Source: Oceanobacillus neutriphilus (lineage in GTDB: Bacteria > Bacillota > Bacilli > Bacillales > Amphibacillaceae). Taken from it: a stretch of DNA of 64,000 nt. Location: assembly GCF_014645515.1 (NCBI RefSeq), contig NZ_BMLW01000001.1:124001-188000 (forward strand). The letters run 5' to 3'. Positions 7,407-16,557 of the stretch are shown here, one piece after another. Position numbers and translations under genes: made by a program. The notes beneath the pieces were generated by a model that had not been told where the DNA came from, made no database searches, and was given only the letters and a program-made list of their open reading frames with translations. Each line of letters starts with the position of its first letter. Within the stretch, counting starts at the first letter, position 1.

Positions 7407-9062
7407 TCAATTAACCTGATAAATGACAGCTTGATAAGGTTTGAGTTTCCCCAGTGAAGCTTCTTCATAATTATTAATTAGTAATTTCAATGATTTATCT
7501 TTTAATTTTTCCGGTAATTCATATTCCGTTTCTTTTCCAAAAACATTTACCAGGATAAGCCACTTCTCTTCTTTATATGTCCGTGTATAGGCATATACCT
7601 CTGGATGGCTCTCTATCACAAGATCGTAATTCCCATAAATGAGTCCCTGCTCTTGTTTTCTTAATGCAATCAGCTGTTTATAAAAGTTCAAAATAGAATC
7701 GGCATGGTTTTGCTGCTCTTCGACATTGATGGATGTATAATTTGGACTCACTTTCATCCAGGGTGTGCCTGTTGTAAAACCGGCATTCGCTTTATCGTTC
7801 CACTGCATTGGAGTACGTGAATGATCCCTGCTCGTCTTCGCTAATGCCGCTAATATCTCATCTTCCGGCACTCTTTTTTCCAGCTGCTCCTTATAAAAAT
7901 TCTTCGCATCAACGGCATCATATTCCTCAATTGATGCAAATGGAGCATTCGTCATTCCGATTTCCTGGCCCTGGTAAATAAACGGTGTTCCCTGCATCAT
8001 AAAATATAATACAGCGAAGGCTTTTGCCGAGGCTGCATGATAATTCTCCGGATCTCCCCAGCTGGAAACGGAGCGCGGCTGATCATGATTTTCTAAAAAT
8101 AATGCGTTCCATCCGACTTTCTCCAGTCCTTTCTGCCAAGTGGTGAATACATCCTTCAATTCTTCTAAATCAAGTCCTTCACCTGTTTCACGCCCCCAAA
8201 GATTTAAGTGATCAAATTGAAAAATCATATCAAATACACCATGCTTTTCACCAACCCAGTCATCTGCCTGTGACAGTTCCACACCATTGGCTTCTCCGAC
8301 TGCCATAATGTCATAATGATCCAGCGTTTCTTTTTTAAATTCCTGCAGAAATTCATGGATACCATCCTGATTCATATGTCCTTTGAAAGAAGGAACATAT
8401 TTTTTCTTTTTCGGGTTAGGTAAATCAGGAAACCCGGGCTTCTTCTTTATATGCGAGATTGCATCGACACGAAAACCGTCAATCCCTTTATCCAGCCACC
8501 AGTTTACCATTTTATATAAATCTTTGCGCACTGCTTCATTTTCCCAATTTAAGTCCGGTTGTTTTTCAGAAAAAATATGCATAAAGTATTCTTTTGTCTG
8601 TTCATCATATTTCCATGCTGAACCTCCAAAAATAGACTCCCAATTATTCGGTGCTTTCCCGTTTTTCTTCCCGGGATGCCAAATATAATAATCGCGGTAT
8701 GGATTGTCTTTGGATGACTTAGACTCAACAAACCAGGGGTGCTCATCAGAAGTATGATTAATAACCAGGTCCATAATCAGACGCATACCTTTTTGATGTA
8801 CTTTTTCAAGCAATTCGTCAAAGTCTGCCATCGTTCCAAATTCTTCTGCAATCGCCTGATAGTCGCTTATATCATAGCCATTATCATCATTAGGAGATTG
8901 ATAGACAGGACTGACCCAAATAACATCTATCCCTAAATCCTTTAAATAATCTAATTTTGAAATAATACCTTGTATATCGCCAATTCCGTCCCCGTTAGAA
9001 TCCATAAAGCTTCTGGGATAAATTTGATAGGCTATTGCTTCTTTCCACCATATTTTTTTCAT
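7407..9062 (-). CDS. GH13 alpha-glucosidase (oligo-1,6-glucosidase/DexB-like)
   Basis: Cytoplasmic exo-acting glycoside hydrolase of 551 residues that releases glucose from oligosaccharides. The GH13 barrel shows YQIYPRSFMDSNGDGIGD, DLVINHTS, nucleophile D200 in DGFRVDAISHI, acid/base E257 in AVGEANG and D327 in LENHDQPR. The C-terminal beta domain starts after about residue 470. The residue after the nucleophile is Ala; Val there goes with alpha-1,6 specificity in the family, so alpha-1,4 or mixed activity is possible. Start at 9062 has AAGGAAG 8 bases upstream; the reading frame extends further without a ribosome site. Last gene of an operon with lacI, thuA and oxidoreductases. Confidence 0.88.
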   Translation of the reverse strand: MKKIWWKEAIAYQIYPRSFMDSNGDGIGDIQGIISKLDYLKDLGIDVIWVSPVYQSPNDDNGYDISDYQAIAEEFGTMADFDELLEKVHQKGMRLIMDLVINHTSDEHPWFVESKSSKDNPYRDYYIWHPGKKNGKAPNNWESIFGGSAWKYDEQTKEYFMHIFSEKQPDLNWENEAVRKDLYKMVNWWLDKGIDGFRVDAISHIKKKPGFPDLPNPKKKKYVPSFKGHMNQDGIHEFLQEFKKETLDHYDIMAVGEANGVELSQADDWVGEKHGVFDMIFQFDHLNLWGRETGEGLDLEELKDVFTTWQKGLEKVGWNALFLENHDQPRSVSSWGDPENYHAASAKAFAVLYFMMQGTPFIYQGQEIGMTNAPFASIEEYDAVDAKNFYKEQLEKRVPEDEILAALAKTSRDHSRTPMQWNDKANAGFTTGTPWMKVSPNYTSINVEEQQNHADSILNFYKQLIALRKQEQGLIYGNYDLVIESHPEVYAYTRTYKEEKWLILVNVFGKETEYELPEKLKDKSLKLLINNYEEASLGKLKPYQAVIYQVN

Positions 9063-9140
9063 ACGCTGACTTCCTTTCTTAAATAACGGAACTGGAAATA
9101 TACTCTTGTTCCCAGAGCATATAATCCAGTTCAATTTAGC

Positions 9141-10109
9141 TTAAGCCCACCACATTGTGGCTGGCGATTCTGTTATATTTACCTGTTTTAAATTCTTCAC
9201 CGCCGCTTGAAAGCCTTCCTCTATAGACATAATCGGATCTTCATGCTCGATGCTGATTACATAATCATAACCATATGTTCGAAGTGCACTCACAATATTG
9301 GACCATTCCTGAATGCTGTGACCGTACCCTACTGAACGGAAGCTCCAGGCCCTTGTCTGTACTTCTCCATAAGGCTGCATGTCAGTCAGCCCGTACATGT
9401 TGACATTATCCTGATCGATATATGTGTCTTTGGCATGAAAATGGTGAATAGCTCCAGCTTTCCCTAAAATTTTAATAGCTGCAACTGGATCAATTCCCTG
9501 CCACCATAAGTGACTTGGATCAAGATTTGCCCCGATAGCATTATTAGTTGCTTCACGAAGCTTCAGCAGCGTATATGGTGTATGGACAAGGAAGCCGGCG
9601 TGCAGCTCCAGCCCGACCTTGACACCATGATCTTCTGCAAATTGTCCCTGCTCCTTCCAATATGGAATCAGCTTTTCTTCCCATTGCCATTTTAAAATAT
9701 CGGAGTACTCTGTCGGCCATGGCGTTACCGGCCAATTGGGATACTTGGAATCTTCATTTGAACCTGGAGTGCCAGAAAATGTATTCACAACAGGAACATC
9801 CATCATTTCTGCCAGACGAACTGTTTTTACAAATGCGTCATGACTGGCTTTGGCATGTGCTTTATTCGGTGACACAGGATTATCATGGCAGCTGAATGCA
9901 CTGATAGTTAACCCTCGTGATTCCACCTTATCCTTGAATTCCTTCCGCTTCTCGCTGTTTTCCAGCAGCTCATCAATTTGACAATGTGCCGTACCAGGGT
10001 TTCCACCTGTTCCGATTTCCACAGCATCCAATCCGGCATCTTTCACATAATCCAGCATGTCTTCCAACTTTTTTTCTGCAAATAAAACAGTAAATACACC
10101 CAGTTTCAT
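9141..10109 (-). CDS. Sugar phosphate isomerase/epimerase-like TIM barrel protein
   Basis: A 322-residue xylose-isomerase-like barrel (AP endonuclease 2 family), usually a metal-dependent isomerase, epimerase or lyase on sugars. Likely metal ligands are the acids and histidines in VGLELHAG, ANLDPSHLWW, IHHFHAKD and SIEHEDP. Start is set at 10109 because AAAGGAGG lies 8 bases upstream; an upstream in-frame ATG falls inside the repeat element. It is in one operon with two Gfo/Idh oxidoreductases and ThuA. Similar partners in E. coli are YcjR (3-keto-guloside 4-epimerase) with YcjS and YcjQ, which suggests a step on a 3-keto-glycoside. Exact substrate unknown. Confidence 0.8.
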   Translation of the reverse strand: MKLGVFTVLFAEKKLEDMLDYVKDAGLDAVEIGTGGNPGTAHCQIDELLENSEKRKEFKDKVESRGLTISAFSCHDNPVSPNKAHAKASHDAFVKTVRLAEMMDVPVVNTFSGTPGSNEDSKYPNWPVTPWPTEYSDILKWQWEEKLIPYWKEQGQFAEDHGVKVGLELHAGFLVHTPYTLLKLREATNNAIGANLDPSHLWWQGIDPVAAIKILGKAGAIHHFHAKDTYIDQDNVNMYGLTDMQPYGEVQTRAWSFRSVGYGHSIQEWSNIVSALRTYGYDYVISIEHEDPIMSIEEGFQAAVKNLKQVNITESPATMWWA

Positions 10110-10132
10110 TATTAGCGCCTCCTTTAAATGTA

Positions 10133-10279
10133 TGTTCAAAAAGTCCGGTAAATAGGACCAAGAAGTTCAAGGCGACGAGTTTTTTTCAAACGGAGCGTAT
10201 GCTTTATAATACGTGAGTATTGGAAAAAACTCGTCAACGCAGAAATTCGCCGTGTCATTTTTATTGGACTTTTTGAGCA
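10133..10279. repeat. Short palindromic repeat element (147 bp)
   Basis: Ends are TGTTCAAAAAGTCC (10133-10146) and GGACTTTTTGAGCA (10266-10279), inverted to one another. Inside, GACGAGTTTTTT and its complement form a further stem. It sits between the oxidoreductase at 10287 and the isomerase-like gene, within the operon and next to the latter's ribosome site. A related copy is at 24277-24436 and a lone right end at 32546-32559. Confidence 0.7.
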
Positions 10280-10286
10280 TCCTCCT

Positions 10287-11321
10287 TTAGTTTATAAAAA
10301 CACTTTTCCCCTGATTACTGCTTTCATAAATTGCATCAATCACTTTGCTTACCTGCAGCGCTTCCTGCGGACTGCTTCTTAATTGAGCTTTTCCTGAGCA
10401 GGCATCAATAAAATTCTTCGCCTGCAAAAGACCGGCCTGCTGTTGATCTTCTGTTGTATTCGTATGTGTTTCCATCATTCGATTATGCTTAGGCTGATAA
10501 AGTTCAAATGGAAAAACGCTAAGTCCACCATTTTCTCCTGATATCGAGACATGCGTTTTATCTTCTTTTATATTTGCCGCCCATGAGCATTCAAACAACA
10601 ACGTGCTCTGATCATCAAAGCGTATATAAGCGCTCACATGATCATCGACGTCAATGGCTTCATGATCATAACTTCCCCAATCATTAACCTGATTGGGCTG
10701 CTTGCTTAAGCGCTGATAGGTCTGCGCATTGACTTCCACCGGTTTGGAAGGAGAAACAAGCCAGAGTGCTGTATCAAGTAAATGACAGCCCCAATCGATT
10801 AAACTTCCTCCGCCCTGAAGCTGTTTGTTGATAAATACTCCCCAGCCCGGAACCTTTCTTTGACGTAAAGCCTGAACACGAGTAACAATAGGATTTCCTA
10901 CATCAGCCATGGACTGCTTTGCCAAAGCAACGGCATCCATAAATCTGTAATGGTAGCCAATCATTAATATACGATTATTTTTTTCCGCAGCATCTACCAT
11001 CCGTTTTCCTTCAGCCGCGTTCATTGCCATCGGTTTCTCGCATAAAACGTGAATGCCCTGGTTCAAGGCTGCAACTGCTATTGATTCGTGAAATTTATTT
11101 GGTGTACAAATCGTTACAGCATCAACATGCTTTAACATTTCCAGATAGTCTTCATACACATGCGGAATAGCGTATTTTTCTGCTACTTCTTTGGCGCGGA
11201 CAAGATTAACATCCTGTACGCCAGTTATTTCTACATCCTCATTTAATGACTGATAGGCTGGAATATGACGGTTCTCCGCTATTCCCCCAGCACCAATCAG
11301 TCCCATCTTCAACCTTTTCAT
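10287..11321 (-). CDS. Gfo/Idh/MocA-family oxidoreductase A
   Basis: NAD(P)-dependent sugar dehydrogenase of 344 residues. The N-terminal Rossmann fold begins GLIGAGGIAENRH, and the family signature is CEKPMA with Lys96. The C-terminal alpha/beta domain contains DWGCHLLDTALW, supplying the usual catalytic Asp and His. The start lies 6 bases after the stop of the second oxidoreductase and has GGAGAAG upstream, so the two are cotranscribed. Paired enzymes of this family, one oxidising and one reducing C3 of a glycoside, are known in ThuB and YcjS-type pathways. The substrate is not determined. Confidence 0.85.
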   Translation of the reverse strand: MKRLKMGLIGAGGIAENRHIPAYQSLNEDVEITGVQDVNLVRAKEVAEKYAIPHVYEDYLEMLKHVDAVTICTPNKFHESIAVAALNQGIHVLCEKPMAMNAAEGKRMVDAAEKNNRILMIGYHYRFMDAVALAKQSMADVGNPIVTRVQALRQRKVPGWGVFINKQLQGGGSLIDWGCHLLDTALWLVSPSKPVEVNAQTYQRLSKQPNQVNDWGSYDHEAIDVDDHVSAYIRFDDQSTLLFECSWAANIKEDKTHVSISGENGGLSVFPFELYQPKHNRMMETHTNTTEDQQQAGLLQAKNFIDACSGKAQLRSSPQEALQVSKVIDAIYESSNQGKSVFIN

Positions 11322-11327
11322 ACTTAA

Positions 11328-12356
11328 TCACTTCTCCAATGAATAGATTCTTTTGGTTTTGACGGATTCTAAAGCACCCAAAATAATGGCAAGAGATTTC
11401 TTGCCTTCTATCCCGTTAATGAGCGGAACAGTGTCATTTTGAATGGATTCCACAAAATGATTAATAACATGGGTTGTTGTCTGCCCGCCTTCGTCATTGG
11501 ACTGAATCGCACCAAGCTCGTACTTTACTGTCTCTCCATTTGCATATTGAGCCACCAGCGAATATGTCGGATCATCTTCTAAACGAAGTGTAGCTTTTTC
11601 TCCATAAATAACTGTTGAGTTATCTTCTTTTGCCGTATATGCCCAGCTTGCCGCCAACGTACCAATTGTGCCTTTTTCTGATTTAAGAATCAGCGTTGCA
11701 TTATCATCTACATCCGTATTTTCTTTTGCACTTGTTTCCACAAATGCTCCTACTTCTACAAACTCATCCTGTAATACATACCGGGCTAAATCTGCTTTAT
11801 GTACTCCCAGATCACCCATTGCTCCGATAAATGCTTCGTCCTTTTTAAAGAACCAGCTCTCTTTTCCGTCAGCACTCCAGCCTTCTGGACCGCCATGACC
11901 AAATGCTGTACGGAAGCTGTAAACCTTTCCAACCGCTCCAGATTCAATCAGCTCTTTGGCTTTTTGATGTGAAGCAACAAAACGCTGATTATGCCCAATC
12001 ATTAATTTCCTGCCGTTCCGTTCCGCTGCTTCAATCATTTTATCCGCTTCTTCCAGAGAAGTTGCCATCGGTTTTTCACAAAGTACATGCGCACCGGCAT
12101 TCAGTGCATCAATGCTGACAGGAGCATGTAAATAGTTTGGCAGACAAACACTGACAGCATCGATGTCCTCCTCTTTCAACAGTGTTTTATAATCTGTATA
12201 CGCTTTAGCATGATATTTTACTGCTGCTTCTTCTGCCCGCTCGCCGACAATGTCACAAACCGCTGTGATTTCTACATTCTCATTCGCAGCATATTCAGGC
12301 AGATGCCGATGTGTTGCAATACTGCCGCATCCGATAACTGCTACTTTTAAGCTCAT
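11328..12356 (-). CDS. Gfo/Idh/MocA-family oxidoreductase B
   Basis: A 342-residue paralogue of the next gene in the operon. The Rossmann motif is VAVIGCGSIATHRH, the signature CEKPMA contains Lys95, and MGDLGVHKADLARY has the conserved Asp and His. Located 25 bases after thuA. The two oxidoreductases differ enough that they are unlikely to be a recent tandem duplication; they may act on successive intermediates. The neighbourhood (ThuA, isomerase-like protein, alpha-glucosidase) points to oxidation of a glucoside, as in ThuAB trehaloside use; this is inference. Confidence 0.85.
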   Translation of the reverse strand: MSLKVAVIGCGSIATHRHLPEYAANENVEITAVCDIVGERAEEAAVKYHAKAYTDYKTLLKEEDIDAVSVCLPNYLHAPVSIDALNAGAHVLCEKPMATSLEEADKMIEAAERNGRKLMIGHNQRFVASHQKAKELIESGAVGKVYSFRTAFGHGGPEGWSADGKESWFFKKDEAFIGAMGDLGVHKADLARYVLQDEFVEVGAFVETSAKENTDVDDNATLILKSEKGTIGTLAASWAYTAKEDNSTVIYGEKATLRLEDDPTYSLVAQYANGETVKYELGAIQSNDEGGQTTTHVINHFVESIQNDTVPLINGIEGKKSLAIILGALESVKTKRIYSLEK

Positions 12357-12381
12357 CTCTTATCTTCCTCTCTACAATGTT

Positions 12382-13089
12382 TTATTTTTCAATCGGCTGA
12401 AAATTGCCGTATGTATGCTTCGGTGTATTTTGATTTTCAGCCCATTCTACAGCATTTTTAATGACCTGCTGAACCTCTGCCTGATGATAGGTTGGATAGG
12501 TTTCATGACCTGGGCGGAAATAGAATATTTTCCCTCTGCCGCGTTTAAAGGTAGCTCCACTTCGGAAAACTTCTCCGCCGGTAAACCAGCTGACAAAAAC
12601 CAGTTCATCCGGTGCTGGAATATCAAAATGCTCTCCATACATTTCTTCTTTTTCAATTTCAAAGTACTCACCGATTCCTTTGGCAATTGGATGAGATGGG
12701 TCTACATTCCAAACCCGTTCTGTGTCATCCGATTCACGCCATTTCAAATCGCAGCCGGTACCCATGAGAGATTTAAAGATTTTCGAGAAGTGTCCTGAAT
12801 GAAGAACAATTAAACCCATGCCATCCAACACACGTTTCTTCACTCTTTCTACAATATCATCCTGTACTTCATCATGCGCCATATGGCCCCACCAGACCAG
12901 TACATCTGTTTTCTCTAATAAATCCTCCGGCAACCCATGCTCCGGCTCATCTAATGTCGCCGTGGTTACATCATGACCCGCTTCTGTTAAAAAACCGGCA
13001 ATAGCTCCATGAATCCCCTTCGGATAAATAGAAGCAACTGTTTCATTTGTTTTTTCGTGACGATTTTCATTCCATACTGTTATATTCAT
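12382..13089 (-). CDS. thuA: ThuA-family protein
   Basis: A 235-residue class I amidotransferase-fold protein lacking an obvious glutaminase triad. ThuA-type features are [36 protein letters not shown] and [20 protein letters not shown]. In rhizobia ThuA acts with the oxidoreductase ThuB in trehalose and related disaccharide use through 3-keto sugars. Start is placed at 13089 (ATG) with AAGGAG 8 bases upstream; a GTG 9 bases earlier overlaps that site. It is 25 bases behind the LacI gene and 25 before the first oxidoreductase. Confidence 0.85.
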   Translation of the reverse strand: MNITVWNENRHEKTNETVASIYPKGIHGAIAGFLTEAGHDVTTATLDEPEHGLPEDLLEKTDVLVWWGHMAHDEVQDDIVERVKKRVLDGMGLIVLHSGHFSKIFKSLMGTGCDLKWRESDDTERVWNVDPSHPIAKGIGEYFEIEKEEMYGEHFDIPAPDELVFVSWFTGGEVFRSGATFKRGRGKIFYFRPGHETYPTYHQAEVQQVIKNAVEWAENQNTPKHTYGNFQPIEK

Positions 13090-13114
13090 TGGTGACACTC
13101 CTTATTTTTTTCTT

Positions 13115-14176
13115 TTATTCTATCGTTACATCGATAACAGAATTGTTATCTTCGGTTAATTTTCTATGAGACTCTCCCGGTTCAATTTTTGTAGGGATAA
13201 TTACGCTCCTTTTAAAAGTATTTGGATTATTAATTAATTCAATTACTCCTTTTGAAGCTTCATAGCCGAGCTGAAATGCTTCTGTGTCTATGGTTGTCAG
13301 CACAGGTATAGACATTTCTGTTATCAATGTTTTGTTAAAAACAATTAAGCTTATCTCATCAGGTACACGAATTCCTCTTTTATGCAGTGCCTTCAATACA
13401 CCAACTCCTTGAAGAGGGGTAGATATTACAAGCGCTGTTGGTTTCGCTTCCATTATTAAAAATTCTTCTACTACTGCTCCTTCCTCTTCTGGAGTATGTA
13501 CAAATTTCACATAGCTTGCATCTCTTTGAAGGCCATGTTCTTCAAAGGCTTTATAATAACCTTCTACACGATCTTGAATTACTTGAAACGTAGGATTATC
13601 TCCTATAAAACCTATTTGTCTATGATTTCTTTGGATTAAAAAATCAGTAGCATCTTTAGCTGCCTGCATATTGTCATTATCCACGAACATGATCTCATTC
13701 ATTCTCTCTAATGGTTTTCCGACAACAGAAAAAGGAATTGCTTTATCTAATAGGAAAGGAACTACTTTATCATTTTTTTTAGCATACAGGACAATCATTC
13801 CGTCTACTTGTTTTCCTTGTACCATTCGGACAACATCACCATAAATTTCATCCTCAGTGCTTCCAGTGGTAATCATGATACTGTATCCATATTGATGGCA
13901 ATGTGCGCTTATTCCTTGTAAAACCTCTGAGACAAACAGATTTCCTAATTTCCATACATCGCTTTCCGAATACTTCAATACAACACCTAATGTCTTCGTA
14001 GATTGTTGAACAAGACCTCTAGCATTCAGATTGGTATGATATCCAAGCTCATCCATCACCTTCCGAACCTTCTTTTTTGTTTTTTCACTGATATGTCGGC
14101 TGTCCGAAATTACTCGGGAGACGGTAGAAGGGGCAACATTCGCTGCTTTAGCTACATCTTTAATAGTTATTGCCAT
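13115..14176 (-). CDS. LacI-family regulator of the thuA operon
   Basis: Transcription factor of 353 residues. The LacI helix-turn-helix is at the N-terminus (TIKDVAKAANVAPSTVSRVI) with the hinge helix near NLNARGLVQQ, followed by a periplasmic-binding-protein-like sensor domain. Start at 14176 has AAGGGGGG about 6 bases upstream; an upstream ATG in frame is not used. It heads the operon lacI-thuA-gfo-gfo-isomerase-glucosidase. Its own promoter region carries two GCAAACGTTTGC-type operators 110 bp apart, so autoregulation with looping is plausible. The effector is probably a sugar from this pathway. Confidence 0.9.
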   Translation of the reverse strand: MAITIKDVAKAANVAPSTVSRVISDSRHISEKTKKKVRKVMDELGYHTNLNARGLVQQSTKTLGVVLKYSESDVWKLGNLFVSEVLQGISAHCHQYGYSIMITTGSTEDEIYGDVVRMVQGKQVDGMIVLYAKKNDKVVPFLLDKAIPFSVVGKPLERMNEIMFVDNDNMQAAKDATDFLIQRNHRQIGFIGDNPTFQVIQDRVEGYYKAFEEHGLQRDASYVKFVHTPEEEGAVVEEFLIMEAKPTALVISTPLQGVGVLKALHKRGIRVPDEISLIVFNKTLITEMSIPVLTTIDTEAFQLGYEASKGVIELINNPNTFKRSVIIPTKIEPGESHRKLTEDNNSVIDVTIE

Positions 14177-14246
14177 TTGAACCCCCCTTAAAATTTTCAT
14201 TAAAAAGGTTCTTATATGAAAGCTTTTTAATTACTTTCACTCTAAA

Positions 14247-14258
14247 GCAAACGTTTGC
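14247..14258. promoter_or_regulatory. LacI-type operator O1 (thuA operon)
   Basis: Perfect palindrome GCAAACGTTTGC about 10-21 bases downstream of the predicted transcription start. The same sequence is found in front of mdxE. Confidence 0.75.
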
Positions 14259-14274
14259 ATGAAAATTTGATTCA

Positions 14275-14303
14275 ATATTAGCACTCATTTTATTGTTATG
14301 CAA
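14275..14303 (-). promoter_or_regulatory. SigA promoter of the lacI-thuA operon
   Basis: TTGCAT, 17 bases, TAATAT on the minus strand, with the start point expected near 14268. O1 lies immediately downstream. Confidence 0.6.
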
Positions 14304-14356
14304 GATTATAAGATTTATTCTATTTAGAACACCTTTTGATTTTTAATCATATTTAC

Positions 14357-14368
14357 GGAAACGTTTGC
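14357..14368. promoter_or_regulatory. LacI-type operator O2 (thuA operon, upstream)
   Basis: GGAAACGTTTGC, one base from the perfect palindrome, centred 110 bp upstream of O1. The spacing would allow a DNA loop between two dimers. Confidence 0.55.
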
Positions 14369-14397
14369 ATAAAACCAAAGAATCTATTAGTCTTTCT

Positions 14398-14434
14398 GAA
14401 AAATTACTGATAACAGGTTACCAGCAATTTTTTC
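14398..14434 (-). terminator. Terminator of the second lacI gene
   Basis: On the minus strand an AAAAATTGCTG arm pairs with CAGTAATTTTT (one mismatch), followed by a short T run. It overlaps the end of the lacI gene. Confidence 0.6.
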
Positions 14435-15458
14435 ATTTTATTACTTTAACAGAGTTCCGGTAAGCGATACAATGAGGAATAATAATCCGCTTTTCATTTA
14501 GTACCTGATTCGTACAAATTTGAATAATTGCTTTTGCTGATTCTACCCCCAGCCGATAGATTTGGATATCCACTGTTGTAAGTGCAGGATGTATAATTTC
14601 TGAGAAATAAATATTATTGAAGCTGACTAAAGATATATGTTCAGGAACCTTCAGCCCATATTCCTCCAACATGCTGATAACTCCTACACTAATTAAGTCA
14701 TCGCTTACAACAATTGCATCCGGCTTTACTTTAAGTTCTAAAATTTGTTCAACAGCTTCCCTTCCGCCGGACTTTAGAAACTCTGTATGGATGATATACT
14801 CCTCTGATACAGGAATGCCGGCTTCTTTTAATGCTGTTTCATAGCCTTTTTGCCGGTCGATGGTTACAACCAGATCTGCGGCTCCTCCGATAAACGAAAT
14901 CCGTTTATGTCCATTTTCTAGCAAATGCTCAGTAATATCTTTCCCCGCTTTTATATTATCATTGTCTACATGAACTATTTCGTCTTTATATTCTGAGGGT
15001 TTTCCCACCATAACAAAAGGGAAATTCTTTTCCTTTAAAAAATCCACTACGGAATCATTCAAGCGTGAATAAAGTAAAATTATCCCGTCAACATATTTAC
15101 CCAGGACCATTCTTTCGATTTCTTTAAACTTTTCTTCCTCTGTTTGCCCAGACGAAAGAAGCATTGAAAATTGCTTTTGGTGAAAATATGATCCTATCCC
15201 TCTTAAAACTTCCGTAAAGAATGGATTCTGCAAAGACTTATCTGCTGAAGACGGCATAATCACGCCAATCGTTTTTGTCGACTGTACAACTAAATTTCTG
15301 GCAGTCAGATTAGGGTGATATCCTAATTCATCCATTACTGCTCTAACTTTTTGTTTCGTCTCTTCACTTATCCTCGAGTTATTAGCAATTACTCGGGATA
15401 TTGTAGATGGAGAAAAACCGGTCACCTTTGCTATATCTTTGATTGTAACTATTTTCAT
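14433..15458 (-). CDS. LacI-family regulator, probably of mdxEFG
   Basis: A 341-residue LacI/MalR-type regulator with helix-turn-helix IKDIAKVTGFSPSTISRVI, hinge YHPNLTARNLVVQST and a sugar-binding domain (GVIMPSSAD, SFIGGAADLV, LTTVDIQIYRLG). Position behind mdxG, separated by 259 bases, and relation to MalR/MdxR make maltodextrin control likely. ATG at 15458 is preceded directly by GTG; the leader AGAGGGTGATG leaves the exact start uncertain by one codon. It closely resembles the other LacI protein downstream, and both may recognise the same GCAAACGTTTGC operator. Confidence 0.88.
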   Translation of the reverse strand: MKIVTIKDIAKVTGFSPSTISRVIANNSRISEETKQKVRAVMDELGYHPNLTARNLVVQSTKTIGVIMPSSADKSLQNPFFTEVLRGIGSYFHQKQFSMLLSSGQTEEEKFKEIERMVLGKYVDGIILLYSRLNDSVVDFLKEKNFPFVMVGKPSEYKDEIVHVDNDNIKAGKDITEHLLENGHKRISFIGGAADLVVTIDRQKGYETALKEAGIPVSEEYIIHTEFLKSGGREAVEQILELKVKPDAIVVSDDLISVGVISMLEEYGLKVPEHISLVSFNNIYFSEIIHPALTTVDIQIYRLGVESAKAIIQICTNQVLNEKRIIIPHCIAYRNSVKVIK

Positions 15459-15717
15459 CACCCTCTAAGTCAGCATATTCATGATAGTTCAATAAGGTAG
15501 AGAAACAGAGCTGACCAGCAAAACTCCCCCTGAAGCTGCATAGCTATTTCACTTAAAATTAATTGTATATCGGCGGAAATTCACAAAGTAACATAGCCCC
15601 CAGGAATGCTTACCATGCAGAAAATAAATAATATCGAAAAAATCCTCTGTCTCTTTCATCTTTTTATAGGACTTTTTAACAAGTTTTATAGAACTATTTC
15701 ATTTAGCATACAACATT

Positions 15718-16557
15718 TTAACCTTTTGTACCACCCGATGCTAAACCGGAAATTAAGTATCTTTGCAGGAATAAATAAATCGTTGCAATTGGAACAGCAA
15801 TTAATACAGAGCCTGCTGCAAATCTTGTAAAATTATTTGCAAACTGATCGTTAATAAAATTGTATAGCCCCAAAGCCAAAGTATAATTTTCTTCACTTGA
15901 AATTACAATGGAAGGGAGTAAAAAATCAAATAATGGTGCCATAAAATTAAATAAAGCAACTACTGCCAGAATAGGTTTTGCCAGCGGAAGAAGAACGCTC
16001 CAAAAAATTCTGATAGGACCGGCTCCATCAATCTTAGCTGCTTCATCCAGCTCTTTCGGAATCGTGTCAAAATATCCTTTTACCAGCCAAGCGTTAAACG
16101 GAATTTGGCCGCCTAAATAAATCAATATTAAACCTGTTAACGAATCTAATAACCCAATCATATTTAAGAAGATATACAACGCAACCATCGCCATCATTAC
16201 AGGGAACATTTGTAAAAGTAAAAAGATATACAACCCATTCTTACGTCCTACAAATTTAAATCTTGAAAAGGCATAAGCAACAAATGCTGTCAACACCACG
16301 CTACCAATGGCATTTGCAAAAGCAACAATCAATGAATTTTTATACCATAATAAATAATCACTTTGCGGACTGAACAGCCATTTATAGTGTTCCAATGAAA
16401 AATTATCCGGGATAATACTGGAAGAGTATAAACTTGTCCCCTGATTGAGTGACATGCCTATTGTCCAAAGCAGTGGATAGAAAATAATGACTGAAACAAT
16501 TGCCAGTATTAGATAAATCGCCGTTATTTCTAATTTTGATTTCGTTTTCGAGCTCAT
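15718..16557 (-). CDS. mdxG: Maltodextrin ABC transporter permease MdxG
   Basis: Inner-membrane permease of 279 residues with six predicted helices and the ATPase-docking EAA loop EAAKIDGAGPIRIFWSVLLP. Closest by memory to B. subtilis MdxG/MalG. Its ATG shares one base with the mdxF stop (TAATG), so translation is coupled. Imports maltodextrins with MdxF and MdxE. No ATPase gene is present here; in Bacillus the shared ATPase MsmX is encoded elsewhere. Confidence 0.92.
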   Translation of the reverse strand: MSSKTKSKLEITAIYLILAIVSVIIFYPLLWTIGMSLNQGTSLYSSSIIPDNFSLEHYKWLFSPQSDYLLWYKNSLIVAFANAIGSVVLTAFVAYAFSRFKFVGRKNGLYIFLLLQMFPVMMAMVALYIFLNMIGLLDSLTGLILIYLGGQIPFNAWLVKGYFDTIPKELDEAAKIDGAGPIRIFWSVLLPLAKPILAVVALFNFMAPLFDFLLPSIVISSEENYTLALGLYNFINDQFANNFTRFAAGSVLIAVPIATIYLFLQRYLISGLASGGTKG

